Below, one piece after another: positions 21,701-28,655 of a stretch of 28,655 nucleotides of DNA. The stretch is taken from positions 1-28,655 of the forward strand of contig CAZOPF010000077.1 in NCBI GenBank assembly GCA_964581605.1. The letters are read 5' to 3'. Source of the stretch: CAADGU01 sp964581605. GTDB taxonomy: Bacteria; Chloroflexota; Anaerolineae; Promineifilales; Promineifilaceae. A program made the position numbers and the translations under genes. A model generated the notes under the pieces. It worked only from the letters and a program-made list of their open reading frames with translations. It was not told the origin of the DNA and did no database searches. Within the stretch, counting starts at the first letter, position 1. Each line of letters opens with the position of its first letter.

Positions 21701-23144
21701 TTGCCAGCTCACTGGGCACACGCTCAGGAATAATGCCCGAAAGGTCGGCCGCCGCCGGGTCGGTGAGGCTTTCCAGAAAGGCTATCAGTTGGACGATTTC
21801 CTGGCGGCTCAGTTGGGTTTGGGGCAGTTGGGGGGAGAGCGTGGCCAGAATATCGTCAAGGGTAACGGGATAGTTCTGCAAGGTGGCGCGTAGTTCGGGG
21901 GAAAGGTTACGGCCGTCAAACGCCCGCAGCCTCTCTTCCGGTTGCAAATGGTGTTCAATCACGGCCGTCAGCGAATCATAGGCGCCATTATGCAGGTAAG
22001 GGGCGGTCAGGGTCACGTTGTGCAGCGGCGGCGTGCGGAAGGCGTATCTGTCGGCGGGGTTTTGGGTGATGGCGTAACGGCCGTAATCCAACGGCGCAAA
22101 CTCATCCCGGCCCGGCCCAAATTGGGGCACGCCGATGTTGTGGTATTGCTGGTCGGTGAAGAGGGGGCCGCTGTGGCAGGTGGCGCATCCGGCACGGCCG
22201 TAAAACAACAACGCCCCCTGTTTCGCCTGGTTTGATAGGGCTGATTCATCCCCCGCCAGATAGCGATCCCAAGGGGAATTGGTGAATGTAAATGCCTGCG
22301 ACTGAAAGGCAGCCAGCGCATTAGCCGCGTGTTGGAAACCCAACTCTACCGCCGGCACATCCGGGTATGCTTGCCGGAAAAGTTCCTGATACGCCGGAAT
22401 AGCCAGCAGCCGCTCCATGAGCAGCGCCCAAATTTGCGGGAAGTATTTACTGTCGTTGGGAATGGATGCCAGTTCGTTTGCTTGGCCGAACACATCCGTA
22501 TCTTCCCAGCCGGTGGGCAAATTCTGGTCATACGCTGACTCACCATCCAGCACCGTGCCCGGCTGGATGGCATAGCCAGCCACGTTATACCAGCCGCCGC
22601 GCATCTCCGTGCGAATGGTGACGGGGAACATGGCCTGCGCCGCCAATGCGCTGTCCAGACCGGCGGGTAGATATTCACCGGCGTCCGTCTTAAACCCGGC
22701 GGCGGCACTGCCTTCTACCCGCCCTTCCCAAAACATCGTCTGCCACTCCGCCAGGCCGCGATTGAACAAATCCGTGGCATGGCGGGGCACAAAATCTCGA
22801 TTTTCGCCCAACTGCCGCTCCGCGCCAAAGCCAGTACCCCCGGTGCCAATGGAAAGCCGCAGTTGGTCGCCCGTTGCCAGAGCGGGGTGATGGCAGGTGG
22901 CGCAAGAAGTATCCCGGTTACCACTGAGTTCCTTCTCAAAAAACAACATCTGCCCTAAGGCTACAAGTGCCGGGTTGGGCGGCGTGGGGGCAGTGAGGGG
23001 GGATAACCTTTGTTGGGCAATGAGGGTTTGTAGTTCGGCGTCCAGGCTGGCAGCCTGGGCTACCCGGCGCTGCTGCCAAAAGAATACGGCCGTGCCCAGT
23101 AACACCAGCACCAATGCCAAAACAGAAACAATTCTTATCTTCAA
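21693..23144 (-). CDS. Di-haem cytochrome c peroxidase (CCP/MauG family)
   Basis: 483 residues. N-terminal signal or anchor (VSVLALVLVLLGTAVFF), then the first haem site C81-ATC-H85 in SCATCHHPALATGD, and the second C320-ATC-H324 in GRAGCATCHSGPLFTD, plus the YAFRTPPLHNVTLTAPYLHNGAYDSLTAVIEHH segment typical of the family. Such proteins reduce hydrogen peroxide outside the cytoplasmic membrane, or oxidise protein residues in MauG-like members; which applies is not decidable here. The start is TTG at 23144, with GAGGAG 8-10 nt upstream and no better ATG. Preceded by the NTF2-like and Uma2 genes on the same strand. Stop TGA is supplied by the octad array. Confidence 0.93.
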   Translation of the reverse strand: MKIRIVSVLALVLVLLGTAVFFWQQRRVAQAASLDAELQTLIAQQRLSPLTAPTPPNPALVALGQMLFFEKELSGNRDTSCATCHHPALATGDQLRLSIGTGGTGFGAERQLGENRDFVPRHATDLFNRGLAEWQTMFWEGRVEGSAAAGFKTDAGEYLPAGLDSALAAQAMFPVTIRTEMRGGWYNVAGYAIQPGTVLDGESAYDQNLPTGWEDTDVFGQANELASIPNDSKYFPQIWALLMERLLAIPAYQELFRQAYPDVPAVELGFQHAANALAAFQSQAFTFTNSPWDRYLAGDESALSNQAKQGALLFYGRAGCATCHSGPLFTDQQYHNIGVPQFGPGRDEFAPLDYGRYAITQNPADRYAFRTPPLHNVTLTAPYLHNGAYDSLTAVIEHHLQPEERLRAFDGRNLSPELRATLQNYPVTLDDILATLSPQLPQTQLSRQEIVQLIAFLESLTDPAAADLSGIIPERVPSELAIE

Positions 23145-23214
23145 TCGAATGACTCCTCGGCAAATAAGTTTGTTGCAAGCGATTCATCGCCTGCTGCCAT
23201 CCCTAAAGCACCTG

Positions 23215-23643
23215 CTACAAACGGGTTTCATTTTCCTGGTGGGGGGCCGACCAGGCGGGGGATTTGTGAACGTGGACCACTTGCCAGCCCGTTTCGCCCT
23301 TGACCAGGACGCGGCTTTCATTGTGCTGGCGGTGCATAATGGCCCCCGTTTGGGGGTCAGACATGGTGAGCATGAAGGTGTAGCTGGCTACGGCCGTGTC
23401 TCCATACACCTGCAACCGCCGCTCCCATAAATCATACCGAAACTCCCCTGCCGTGCCCGCCCAACCATGCTCAATCATAAACAGATGGAAATCCAGCCCA
23501 TCCTGCCGATGCGGGGTGACAAACCATTCATAGAGCGACAATTCCGGGCTGGTCGTTTCTTGGTACGTTTTTACATCTCGTATAAAAATGCTATTGATAT
23601 GCCGATGCAGCGTTTCCCAAATTTCGTTTTCGATCTCGTTCAT
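23215..23643 (-). CDS. NTF2-like (SnoaL/CaMKII-association-type) protein
   Basis: 142 residues forming one alpha+beta cone domain: N-terminal helices (EIENEIWETLHRHINSIFIRDVKTYQETTSPELSLYEW), then strands with LQVYGDTAVASYTFMLTM and the terminal RVLVKGETGWQVVHVHKSP, the classic end of this fold in stand-alone bacterial members. Function is uncertain: these small proteins bind ligands, act as enzymes or assemble oligomers. No Shine-Dalgarno is obvious before the ATG at 23643. It lies 70 bp upstream of the peroxidase gene in the same direction, so co-transcription is possible. Confidence 0.82.
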   Translation of the reverse strand: MNEIENEIWETLHRHINSIFIRDVKTYQETTSPELSLYEWFVTPHRQDGLDFHLFMIEHGWAGTAGEFRYDLWERRLQVYGDTAVASYTFMLTMSDPQTGAIMHRQHNESRVLVKGETGWQVVHVHKSPAWSAPHQENETRL

Positions 23644-23654
23644 AAGGTGATGAT

Positions 23655-23725
23655 CCGTGAAGGGTACGAAGGGTGCGAAGTTTTTCTCCGTTTATCACTC
23701 TGCGCCTCAGCGTCTCTGCGTTAAA
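23655..23725. repeat. Short repeats GGGTACGAAGG and CTCTGCG
   Basis: GGGTACGAAGGGTGCGAAG is followed by CTCTGCGCCTCAGCGTCTCTGCG. The latter resembles the inner part of the 6086-6209 palindromic element (CTCTGCGTTCTCCGCG). Confidence 0.45.
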
Positions 23726-23726
23726 T

Positions 23727-24335
23727 TTATTGTGCCGGGAAAACAGACCCGGCCACAAATTCCAGGCCAGGCAGCAGCTTCGATTGGATCACTTCTACGG
23801 CCGTGAACTGCCCCACCAGAATGTACTCCGGGCTATTTTCTGGCAGATAATAAATGGTAATGGCGCGGGTTTTGGGGTCGGCAATCCAGTATTCACGTAC
23901 CCCCGCCTGTTCATACGCGCCAAACTTCACATGCTGATCCAGACGTAGACTGCTGGGGGAGAGTACTTCCACAATCAGGTCTGGCGCGCCCTCAAAAGTT
24001 TGTGTGCCAGTTGGAGGCTGCCGCTCTTTGCGAATGAAAAGCACGTCCGGCTGCACAGGTTTGGCAATACCCGGCAAATGCACCTCAAATGGAGCGGCAA
24101 GCACCACTCCTAATCCCTTATCAATTGCCAGGTTGCTAAAAATTCGGGAAATGGCAACTACTGTGAATTGGTGGTCGTAAGATGGGGCATTTGCCATATA
24201 AAGCACTCCTTCGATGATTTCATAGCGACGGCCGTCATCTGGCAAACGCAGATAATCCTCATACGTCCACTGCCCCTGTTCCGGCCAGGGGTGAGTTTTG
24301 TCCACTGGTGGTAGAAGTTGCGTGGCCTGGGTCAT
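23727..24335 (-). CDS. Uma2 family (DUF820) PD-(D/E)XK nuclease-like protein
   Basis: 202 residues. The pattern DYLRLPDDGRRYEIIEGVLYMANAPSYDHQ, KPVQPDVLFIRKER, APDLIVEVLSPSS and VREYWIADPKTRAITIYYL matches the Uma2/DUF820 family, with acidic residues E41, D-V-L-F-I and E-V-L-S-P-S forming the restriction-endonuclease-like core. These proteins are abundant in Chloroflexota and cyanobacteria; their substrate is unknown. GGAG lies 9 nt before the ATG at 24335. It is transcribed in the same direction as the NTF2-like gene and follows the WD40 kinase gene, which ends in separate palindromes. Confidence 0.92.
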   Translation of the reverse strand: MTQATQLLPPVDKTHPWPEQGQWTYEDYLRLPDDGRRYEIIEGVLYMANAPSYDHQFTVVAISRIFSNLAIDKGLGVVLAAPFEVHLPGIAKPVQPDVLFIRKERQPPTGTQTFEGAPDLIVEVLSPSSLRLDQHVKFGAYEQAGVREYWIADPKTRAITIYYLPENSPEYILVGQFTAVEVIQSKLLPGLEFVAGSVFPAQ

Positions 24336-24357
24336 GGTTTCATGCTCCTTTCTCCAC

Positions 24358-24402
24358 GGAGTAGAGGCTTTAGCCGATTATGTCGGCTAAAGCCTCTACT
24401 CC
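24358..24402. repeat. Perfect 20-bp palindrome GGAGTAGAGGCTTTAGCCGA
   Basis: Two exact 20-nt arms (24358-24377 and 24383-24402) with loop TTATG. Very stable hairpin upstream of the Uma2 gene, without a U-tract. Likely a dispersed palindromic repeat. Confidence 0.85.
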
Positions 24403-24465
24403 GGCTGCTAATCGTGGGGATTTTAGTCAACGGCCGTGCCCCCTGTCAATTTACGCTCATCAAGA

Positions 24466-24492
24466 TTGCTTCAATCTTGAAGATTGAAGCAA
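24466..24492. repeat. Perfect 13-bp palindrome TTGCTTCAATCTT
   Basis: Exact arms with a single central base, 2 nt beyond the TAA stop of the kinase gene. It could end its transcript or stabilise the mRNA 3' end. Confidence 0.8.
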
Positions 24493-24494
24493 CC

Positions 24495-27437
24495 TTACGG
24501 CACAATGCCCCAAACAATCACCGTACCATCGGCGCTGCCAGAGGCCAACTGCGCTCCATCCGGCGACCAGGCCAGGCTGTCTATCGATCCGATATGGCCG
24601 GGCAGTTGGTGCAGTTCCTGGCCGTTGGCCGGATCATACAATAACACCCATCCACCATATGCTGCCGCCGCCAACGGGAAACCGGTGGGAGACCAGGCTA
24701 TGCTCATCGCCAGATCATGCATGTCCTGTTGCCACACTTCTTGCGCATCCGCCGCCTGCCAGACGCGCACCAGGTTATCCTGGCTGCTCGTGGCTATCTG
24801 CGTTCCATCAGGCGACCAGGCGACACCGCTCACCACATCACCATGCCCGGCCAATTCCGCAAACAGCGTGGGGGCATCCGCGACGGCCGTCCACAGGCGC
24901 ACGGCCGTATTCTGCCCACTCGTTGCCAGCAATGATCCATCCGCCGACCAGGCCAGCCGGGTAATAGATTCCTCTTCAAACACCTGCCAGTCAGCCAGCA
25001 CCGAGAGATCGTCCACATTAAGCAGCCAGACGTGGCCCGCCCAATCTGCTGCGGCCAGCCAGGGTGCGTGGGGCGCAAAAGCCAGCATACTGAAACTATT
25101 ACCGGCCGGGTGCGGCCACTCATGCACCGGCAACTGCTGGGCTACATCCCACACCCGCACGTAACCATCCCCCCCGGCCGAAGCCAACAGCGATCCGTCA
25201 GTAGAAAAAGAGAGGACCGAGATTGCATAATCATGTGCATCCCACATGGTCAGTTGTGTGCCTGTCACTGGCTGCCACAAGCGCACTATGCCGTCATCGC
25301 TGCCGCTGGCTAATAATTGCCCATCCGGCGACCAGGCGACACTCCATACCCCGGCCGTATGTTCGTACACCTCTTTGACAACGGCTTCTGAAGCCACATC
25401 CACCTGCAAAATGGCGCCATTAGCCAGAAACTCAATCAACTGATTGGTGACCGTCAGCCAGATGAGGCGGATGGCGGGGCTGCCATAGGTGGGCAGGGCG
25501 CGAATCTGGCCACCCGTCGCCGCATCCCACAGACGGAGGGTGTTGTCGCCGCCGGTTGTTACAATTTCTGTTTCATCCGGCGACCAGGCGGCGTCATAAA
25601 AGCCATACTCATGCCCCTGCAAAACAAGCTGCTCGCTGCCATCAGCGCCCCAAACACGCGCCGTAGAGTCGAAGCTGCTGGTGATAAGGCGAGAGCTGTC
25701 CGCAGACCAGGTGAGGTTGGCAATTTCACCGGTGTGGCCGGCCAGAACGGCCATTTCCACCCCTGCCGCCACATCCCACAGGCGTGCAGTTGTATTTTCG
25801 GCATTATCGGCCGAGGCCAGCAGTGCCCCATCCGGCGACCAGGCCAGGCGGGTAACGGTACCTTCGTGCCCCACCAGTTCCCCCACTTTTTGGGTACTGG
25901 TCGGGTCATATAACAAAATGGGGCTGCCCCAGGTAGCGGCCGCCAGCAAACTGCCATCAGGCGACCAGGCCAACGATATGAACTGGTCATCCGCCTGAAT
26001 GATACGTTGTTGTTCACCGGATACCACATCCCAAACGCGAATAGTGGCATCCCAACTGGCAGAGGCGACCTGGCTGCCGTCTGGCGACCAGGCGACGGCC
26101 GAAACGCGATTGGTATGTCCTGCCAGCAGTTGGATCGGCTCTAACGAATGGGCGTCGTAAATCCAGACGCCCACGCTGCTGCCCAACGCCAGCTGGTTGC
26201 CGTCCGGGCTGAGGGCGACCGCCTCCACCACCCCCCGCCCCAGCCGCTGCAAGGCCGCCATTTGGGTGATATTGTCGGGGGTGATGGGTGATTGGGCGGT
26301 GTTGGTTATAACGGCCGTTTCTATATCTGGTACAGGTGTGACATTCTCACTTTGCAATAAAGACAGTGCGGCGTTTCGGGAACGGTTCAAGGCCAGCAAC
26401 CCACACACACAAAGCAGGAGCAGAACCGCCCCCACGGCTACTCCTATCCATACCGGGCGACGGCGGGAAGGGGCTGGCTTTTGGGGTGGTGTAGTGGCTG
26501 GGGGGGTGGCGGCCGTTGGCCTGGCGGCCGGCAAGGGGGCAACCACTTGGGTCGCGGCTATTTCGGTAGGGGCAGTTTTGGCGGCGGCAGCCTGTGTAGG
26601 CGGTAAATCAAATAAAGCCCCCTGTAAGGCCGAGGCCAGTGTATCGGCCATTTCGCCCGCTTTGTCAAAACGGCCGTCCGCTTCTTTGGCGGTAGCGCGG
26701 GTGATGACATATTCGCAGCCGGGTGGCAGGTCGGGGTTTACTTCCAGCACGCGGGGCATGGGTTCGGTGATCTGTTTCACCAACATCATGGCCGGGGTGT
26801 CGGCGTCGTAGGGTTTTTTGCCGGTGAGCATTTCAAAGACAATGATGCCCAGCGCGTAAATGTCGGTACGGCCGTCCAGCTCTTTGCCCTGTATCTGTTC
26901 GGGACTCATGTAAGCCGGTGTGCCCACCATGCCGCCCGTTGCCGTCAATGTCCCCCCCGCCTGCTTCAGCCGCACAATGCCAAAATCGGCCAGATACGCC
27001 TCGCCGTATTGGTCAAAGAGGATGTTGCCCGGCTTCAGGTCACGATGCACAATGCCCGCTTCATGCGCTCTGTCCAACGCCGCGCCCATGCGCCGCAAAA
27101 TGCGGGCTGCTTCCCCGGCAGGCAACGGCCCCTGGGCAATGCGGTCGGCCAGCGAACCGCCGGTCATCAAGCGCATCACCAGATAGGGCTGCCCGTTTTC
27201 TTCGCCAAAGTCGTAGACGGGCACAATGGCCGGGTGTTCCAGGGCGGCGATAGTTTCTGCTTCGCGCTCAAAACGGGCACGGAATTGGGGATCATCCAGT
27301 AGCAGTTCACGGGGCAGCACTTTGACGGCCACATCTCGTTTGAAGCGGGGGTCGTAAGCGCGGAAGACGGAGGCCATGCCGCCGCGCCCTAGCTGCTCTT
27401 TAATTTCGTATCGGCCGAAGGTTTGGGGAGTTGTCAT
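24495..27437 (-). CDS. Transmembrane Ser/Thr protein kinase with 14 WD40 repeats
   Basis: 980 residues. Hanks-type kinase at about 8-275: GRGGMASVF glycine loop, K39 in VAVKVL, HRDLKPGN (131-138), DFG (151-153) and YMSPE in the activation segment; all catalytic residues are present. A Pro/Ala/Thr-rich linker and one TM segment (VWIGVAVGAVLLLLCVCGLLAL, about 330-352) follow. The rest shows 14 blades of the WSPDGSLLASGS ... VRVWD type, enough for two seven-bladed propellers outside the membrane. A cytosolic kinase controlled by an external sensor propeller is the likely design. Blades 5, 7 and 10 are degenerate. A TACAAT box 6 nt before the ATG points to a leaderless mRNA. Confidence 0.95.
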   Translation of the reverse strand: MTTPQTFGRYEIKEQLGRGGMASVFRAYDPRFKRDVAVKVLPRELLLDDPQFRARFEREAETIAALEHPAIVPVYDFGEENGQPYLVMRLMTGGSLADRIAQGPLPAGEAARILRRMGAALDRAHEAGIVHRDLKPGNILFDQYGEAYLADFGIVRLKQAGGTLTATGGMVGTPAYMSPEQIQGKELDGRTDIYALGIIVFEMLTGKKPYDADTPAMMLVKQITEPMPRVLEVNPDLPPGCEYVITRATAKEADGRFDKAGEMADTLASALQGALFDLPPTQAAAAKTAPTEIAATQVVAPLPAARPTAATPPATTPPQKPAPSRRRPVWIGVAVGAVLLLLCVCGLLALNRSRNAALSLLQSENVTPVPDIETAVITNTAQSPITPDNITQMAALQRLGRGVVEAVALSPDGNQLALGSSVGVWIYDAHSLEPIQLLAGHTNRVSAVAWSPDGSQVASASWDATIRVWDVVSGEQQRIIQADDQFISLAWSPDGSLLAAATWGSPILLYDPTSTQKVGELVGHEGTVTRLAWSPDGALLASADNAENTTARLWDVAAGVEMAVLAGHTGEIANLTWSADSSRLITSSFDSTARVWGADGSEQLVLQGHEYGFYDAAWSPDETEIVTTGGDNTLRLWDAATGGQIRALPTYGSPAIRLIWLTVTNQLIEFLANGAILQVDVASEAVVKEVYEHTAGVWSVAWSPDGQLLASGSDDGIVRLWQPVTGTQLTMWDAHDYAISVLSFSTDGSLLASAGGDGYVRVWDVAQQLPVHEWPHPAGNSFSMLAFAPHAPWLAAADWAGHVWLLNVDDLSVLADWQVFEEESITRLAWSADGSLLATSGQNTAVRLWTAVADAPTLFAELAGHGDVVSGVAWSPDGTQIATSSQDNLVRVWQAADAQEVWQQDMHDLAMSIAWSPTGFPLAAAAYGGWVLLYDPANGQELHQLPGHIGSIDSLAWSPDGAQLASGSADGTVIVWGIVP

Positions 27438-27449
27438 GGGGGCATTGTA
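27438..27449 (-). promoter_or_regulatory. Leaderless-type promoter of the WD40 kinase gene
   Basis: On the minus strand TACAAT (27449-27444), six bases GCCCCC, then ATG at 27437. Identical -10 hexamer and spacing to pyrF. No Shine-Dalgarno. Confidence 0.55.
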
Positions 27450-27452
27450 ACA

Positions 27453-27549
27453 TGGGAGAGGGAAGATTGGGAGATGGAAGGGGAGGAGATTGGGAGATCA
27501 GGAGACTGGGAGGTTTTTAATCTCTCAATCTCCCACTCTCTCCATCTCA
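27453..27549. repeat. Inverted GGGAGATTGGGAGAT array
   Basis: GGGAGAGGGAAGATTGGGAGATGG and further units face AATCTCTCAATCTCCCACTCTCTCCATCTC. It lies between the CARDB protein gene end and the kinase gene start, just upstream of the kinase -10 box. Confidence 0.7.
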
Positions 27550-27556
27550 TTTCGGG

Positions 27557-28655
27557 TTATGGTTTTAGCACAATCGGCAAATACAACGGCCGTCCCACCA
27601 CCAGTTCCAACGGCAGGGAGATGTTGTTGGTTTCGTCAACTTCGGGGATGGCCTGGCCGGAGTCTACCATCGCGTACACCTGCCGGTAGAGCGGGCCGGG
27701 GCCAAAACCGGTGGGGATAGTGAAGGTGAGCACGGCCGTTTCCCCCACACCTAATCCATTCACTACCAGGAAACCATTGCTTTGTGAGATAGGAATGGAG
27801 GTGCTGAGGACGATGGCCGGGTGCAGGAAAATGTCCGTCTGGATGGGGCCGGTGAGGGGCACATTGCCCACATTTTGGATGGTGACGGTGAAGCTGACCG
27901 GCTGCTCTGGTTGAATAAGGCCGGGCGTGAGCAACTGCGGTGCGCCAATGACGGCCAGGTCGGTGATGGCGGTGTCGGTAATGACGATGGTGTGGGTGTC
28001 GGTGACGGTGTTGAAGCCGTGCGAGGCCATGACCAGCAGATCAAAGCTGCCGGTGAGGGGGAAGGTGAGGCTAATGGGCACGGCCGTGCCGTTGGTTATC
28101 GTCAGTGTGGGTGTGTCATCTACAAACCAGGTGTAGGTGATGGGGTCGGTGATGGTGGTGGGGGTGACAACGGCCGTGAAGGTATACGTTTCCCCGGTCA
28201 GCCCCAGTTGTGGGCCGAAGATGGTGACGCTGTTGAGAAGGGGATGGACGGCCGTGACCGTCAGCGAGGCAGAGACATTGTTTGTCTCGTCGCTTTCGCC
28301 AATACCGTCCGCCGAATCTACCATGGCATAAACGGTGTGCGTAGGCGGCAGGTCAGCAAAACCGAGCGGGGCGTTGATGGTGAGGGTTATACTATCACCG
28401 GCCGCCAGGGCAGGCACGGCCGTGAAGCCACTGCTCTGGCTGATGGGGATGCCGGTGCTGAGGACGATGGTGGGGTCAATATACACGTCCACAAAAAAGA
28501 GGCTGTCCACATCCACGTCACCCGCATTGCTGATGGTGACGGTGAAGGAGACGGGCAGCCCGGCCCCCACCGGCAGCGGCGTCACCAATTGGGGCGGGCC
28601 GATGACGGTCAGGTCGGGCTGTAGCTGCTCGATGGTGAGGTGGTGTACGGCCGTG
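27557..28655 (-). CDS. Secreted CARDB-domain surface protein (partial, 5' end off window)
   Basis: The frame is open from the right edge to TAA at 27557, about 365 residues. Two CARDB-like adhesion domains with the pattern VSFTVTISNAGDVDVDSLFFVDVYID ... VYAMVDSADGIGESDETNNVS and VSFTVTIQNVGNVPLTGPIQTDIF ... VYAMVDSGQAIPEVDETNNIS flank an Ig/PKD-type domain (FGPQLGLTGETYTFTAVVTP through LLVMASHGFNTVTDTHTI). CARDB modules serve cell-surface or polymer adhesion. The C-terminus PLYLPIVLKP matches the tail of the PKD protein at 19062 and may be a lineage-specific sorting or anchoring signal. An internal GTG is not a true start, because the frame upstream still encodes a related domain boundary (PDLTVIGPPQLVTPLP). 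Confidence 0.85.
   Translation of the reverse strand, partial: TAVHHLTIEQLQPDLTVIGPPQLVTPLPVGAGLPVSFTVTISNAGDVDVDSLFFVDVYIDPTIVLSTGIPISQSSGFTAVPALAAGDSITLTINAPLGFADLPPTHTVYAMVDSADGIGESDETNNVSASLTVTAVHPLLNSVTIFGPQLGLTGETYTFTAVVTPTTITDPITYTWFVDDTPTLTITNGTAVPISLTFPLTGSFDLLVMASHGFNTVTDTHTIVITDTAITDLAVIGAPQLLTPGLIQPEQPVSFTVTIQNVGNVPLTGPIQTDIFLHPAIVLSTSIPISQSNGFLVVNGLGVGETAVLTFTIPTGFGPGPLYRQVYAMVDSGQAIPEVDETNNISLPLELVVGRPLYLPIVLKP

Larger units (their letters stand above)
1..28655. repeat. Dispersed highly iterated palindrome ACGGCCGT
   Basis: The octamer occurs about 77 times by hand count, in nearly every gene, in all three codon frames (TAV, [DNH]GR, xRP) and between genes. Examples: 626, 880, 5216, 9830, 10171, 17499, 18896, 24895, 28648. 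Base composition alone would predict about one. Confidence 0.9.

Overview
The window looks like a chromosomal contig from a free-living Chloroflexota bacterium, probably Anaerolineae or a related deep lineage. This is inferred from moderately high GC, a serine/threonine kinase fused to WD40 repeats, a giant cyclase/ATPase/TPR regulator, secreted PKD and CARDB proteins ending in a 'YLP' tail, and a ubiquitin-like conjugation operon of a kind known from this phylum. No rRNA, tRNA, CRISPR array or transposase was seen. A 100-N assembly gap lies at 2556-2655.

The most notable region is 1-4876, all on the minus strand. In transcription order it encodes an E1-like ThiF-fold activating enzyme, a small ubiquitin-like protein, an E2/UBC-fold conjugating enzyme with canonical HPN and Cys, a membrane-anchored JAB/JAMM metalloprotease (interrupted by the gap), a second cytosolic-looking JAB/JAMM protein with a long acidic linker, and a RING-like zinc protein cut by the left edge. 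Together these form an apparently complete activation, conjugation, ligation and deconjugation cascade, comparable to the eukaryotic one. The families are known in bacteria. The TM-anchored JAB, the tandem JAB pair, the Gly-Cys-Arg Ubl tail and the double-zinc E1 are the unusual parts.

The middle region (5102-18682) holds an RluA-type pseudouridine synthase, a palindromic MITE-like element next to a broken membrane-protein gene, a HicB/HicA pair with frameshifted hicA, pyrF, a small membrane protein, a 1382-residue cyclase-AAA-TPR protein resembling soluble adenylyl cyclase, a small NHLP/RiPP-like peptide gene, hutI, a YraQ-type permease with its DUF1980 partner, and an anchored Ig plus TolB-propeller protein. 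The right region (18840-28655) holds the scar of a deleted ABC transporter, a secreted copper-amine-oxidase-like PKD protein that has lost its catalytic residues, a di-haem peroxidase, an NTF2-like protein, a Uma2 nuclease-like protein, the WD40 kinase and a partial CARDB surface protein.

Three genome-scale signals run through the window. The octamer palindrome ACGGCCGT occurs about 77 times by hand count, in all codon frames and between genes (HIP1-like). Short-period (7-8 bp) repeat arrays, usually arranged as inverted pairs, sit exactly at gene 3' ends and often supply the stop codon. Several genes have a -10 box (TANAAT) only 6-7 nt before the ATG and no Shine-Dalgarno, indicating leaderless transcripts.
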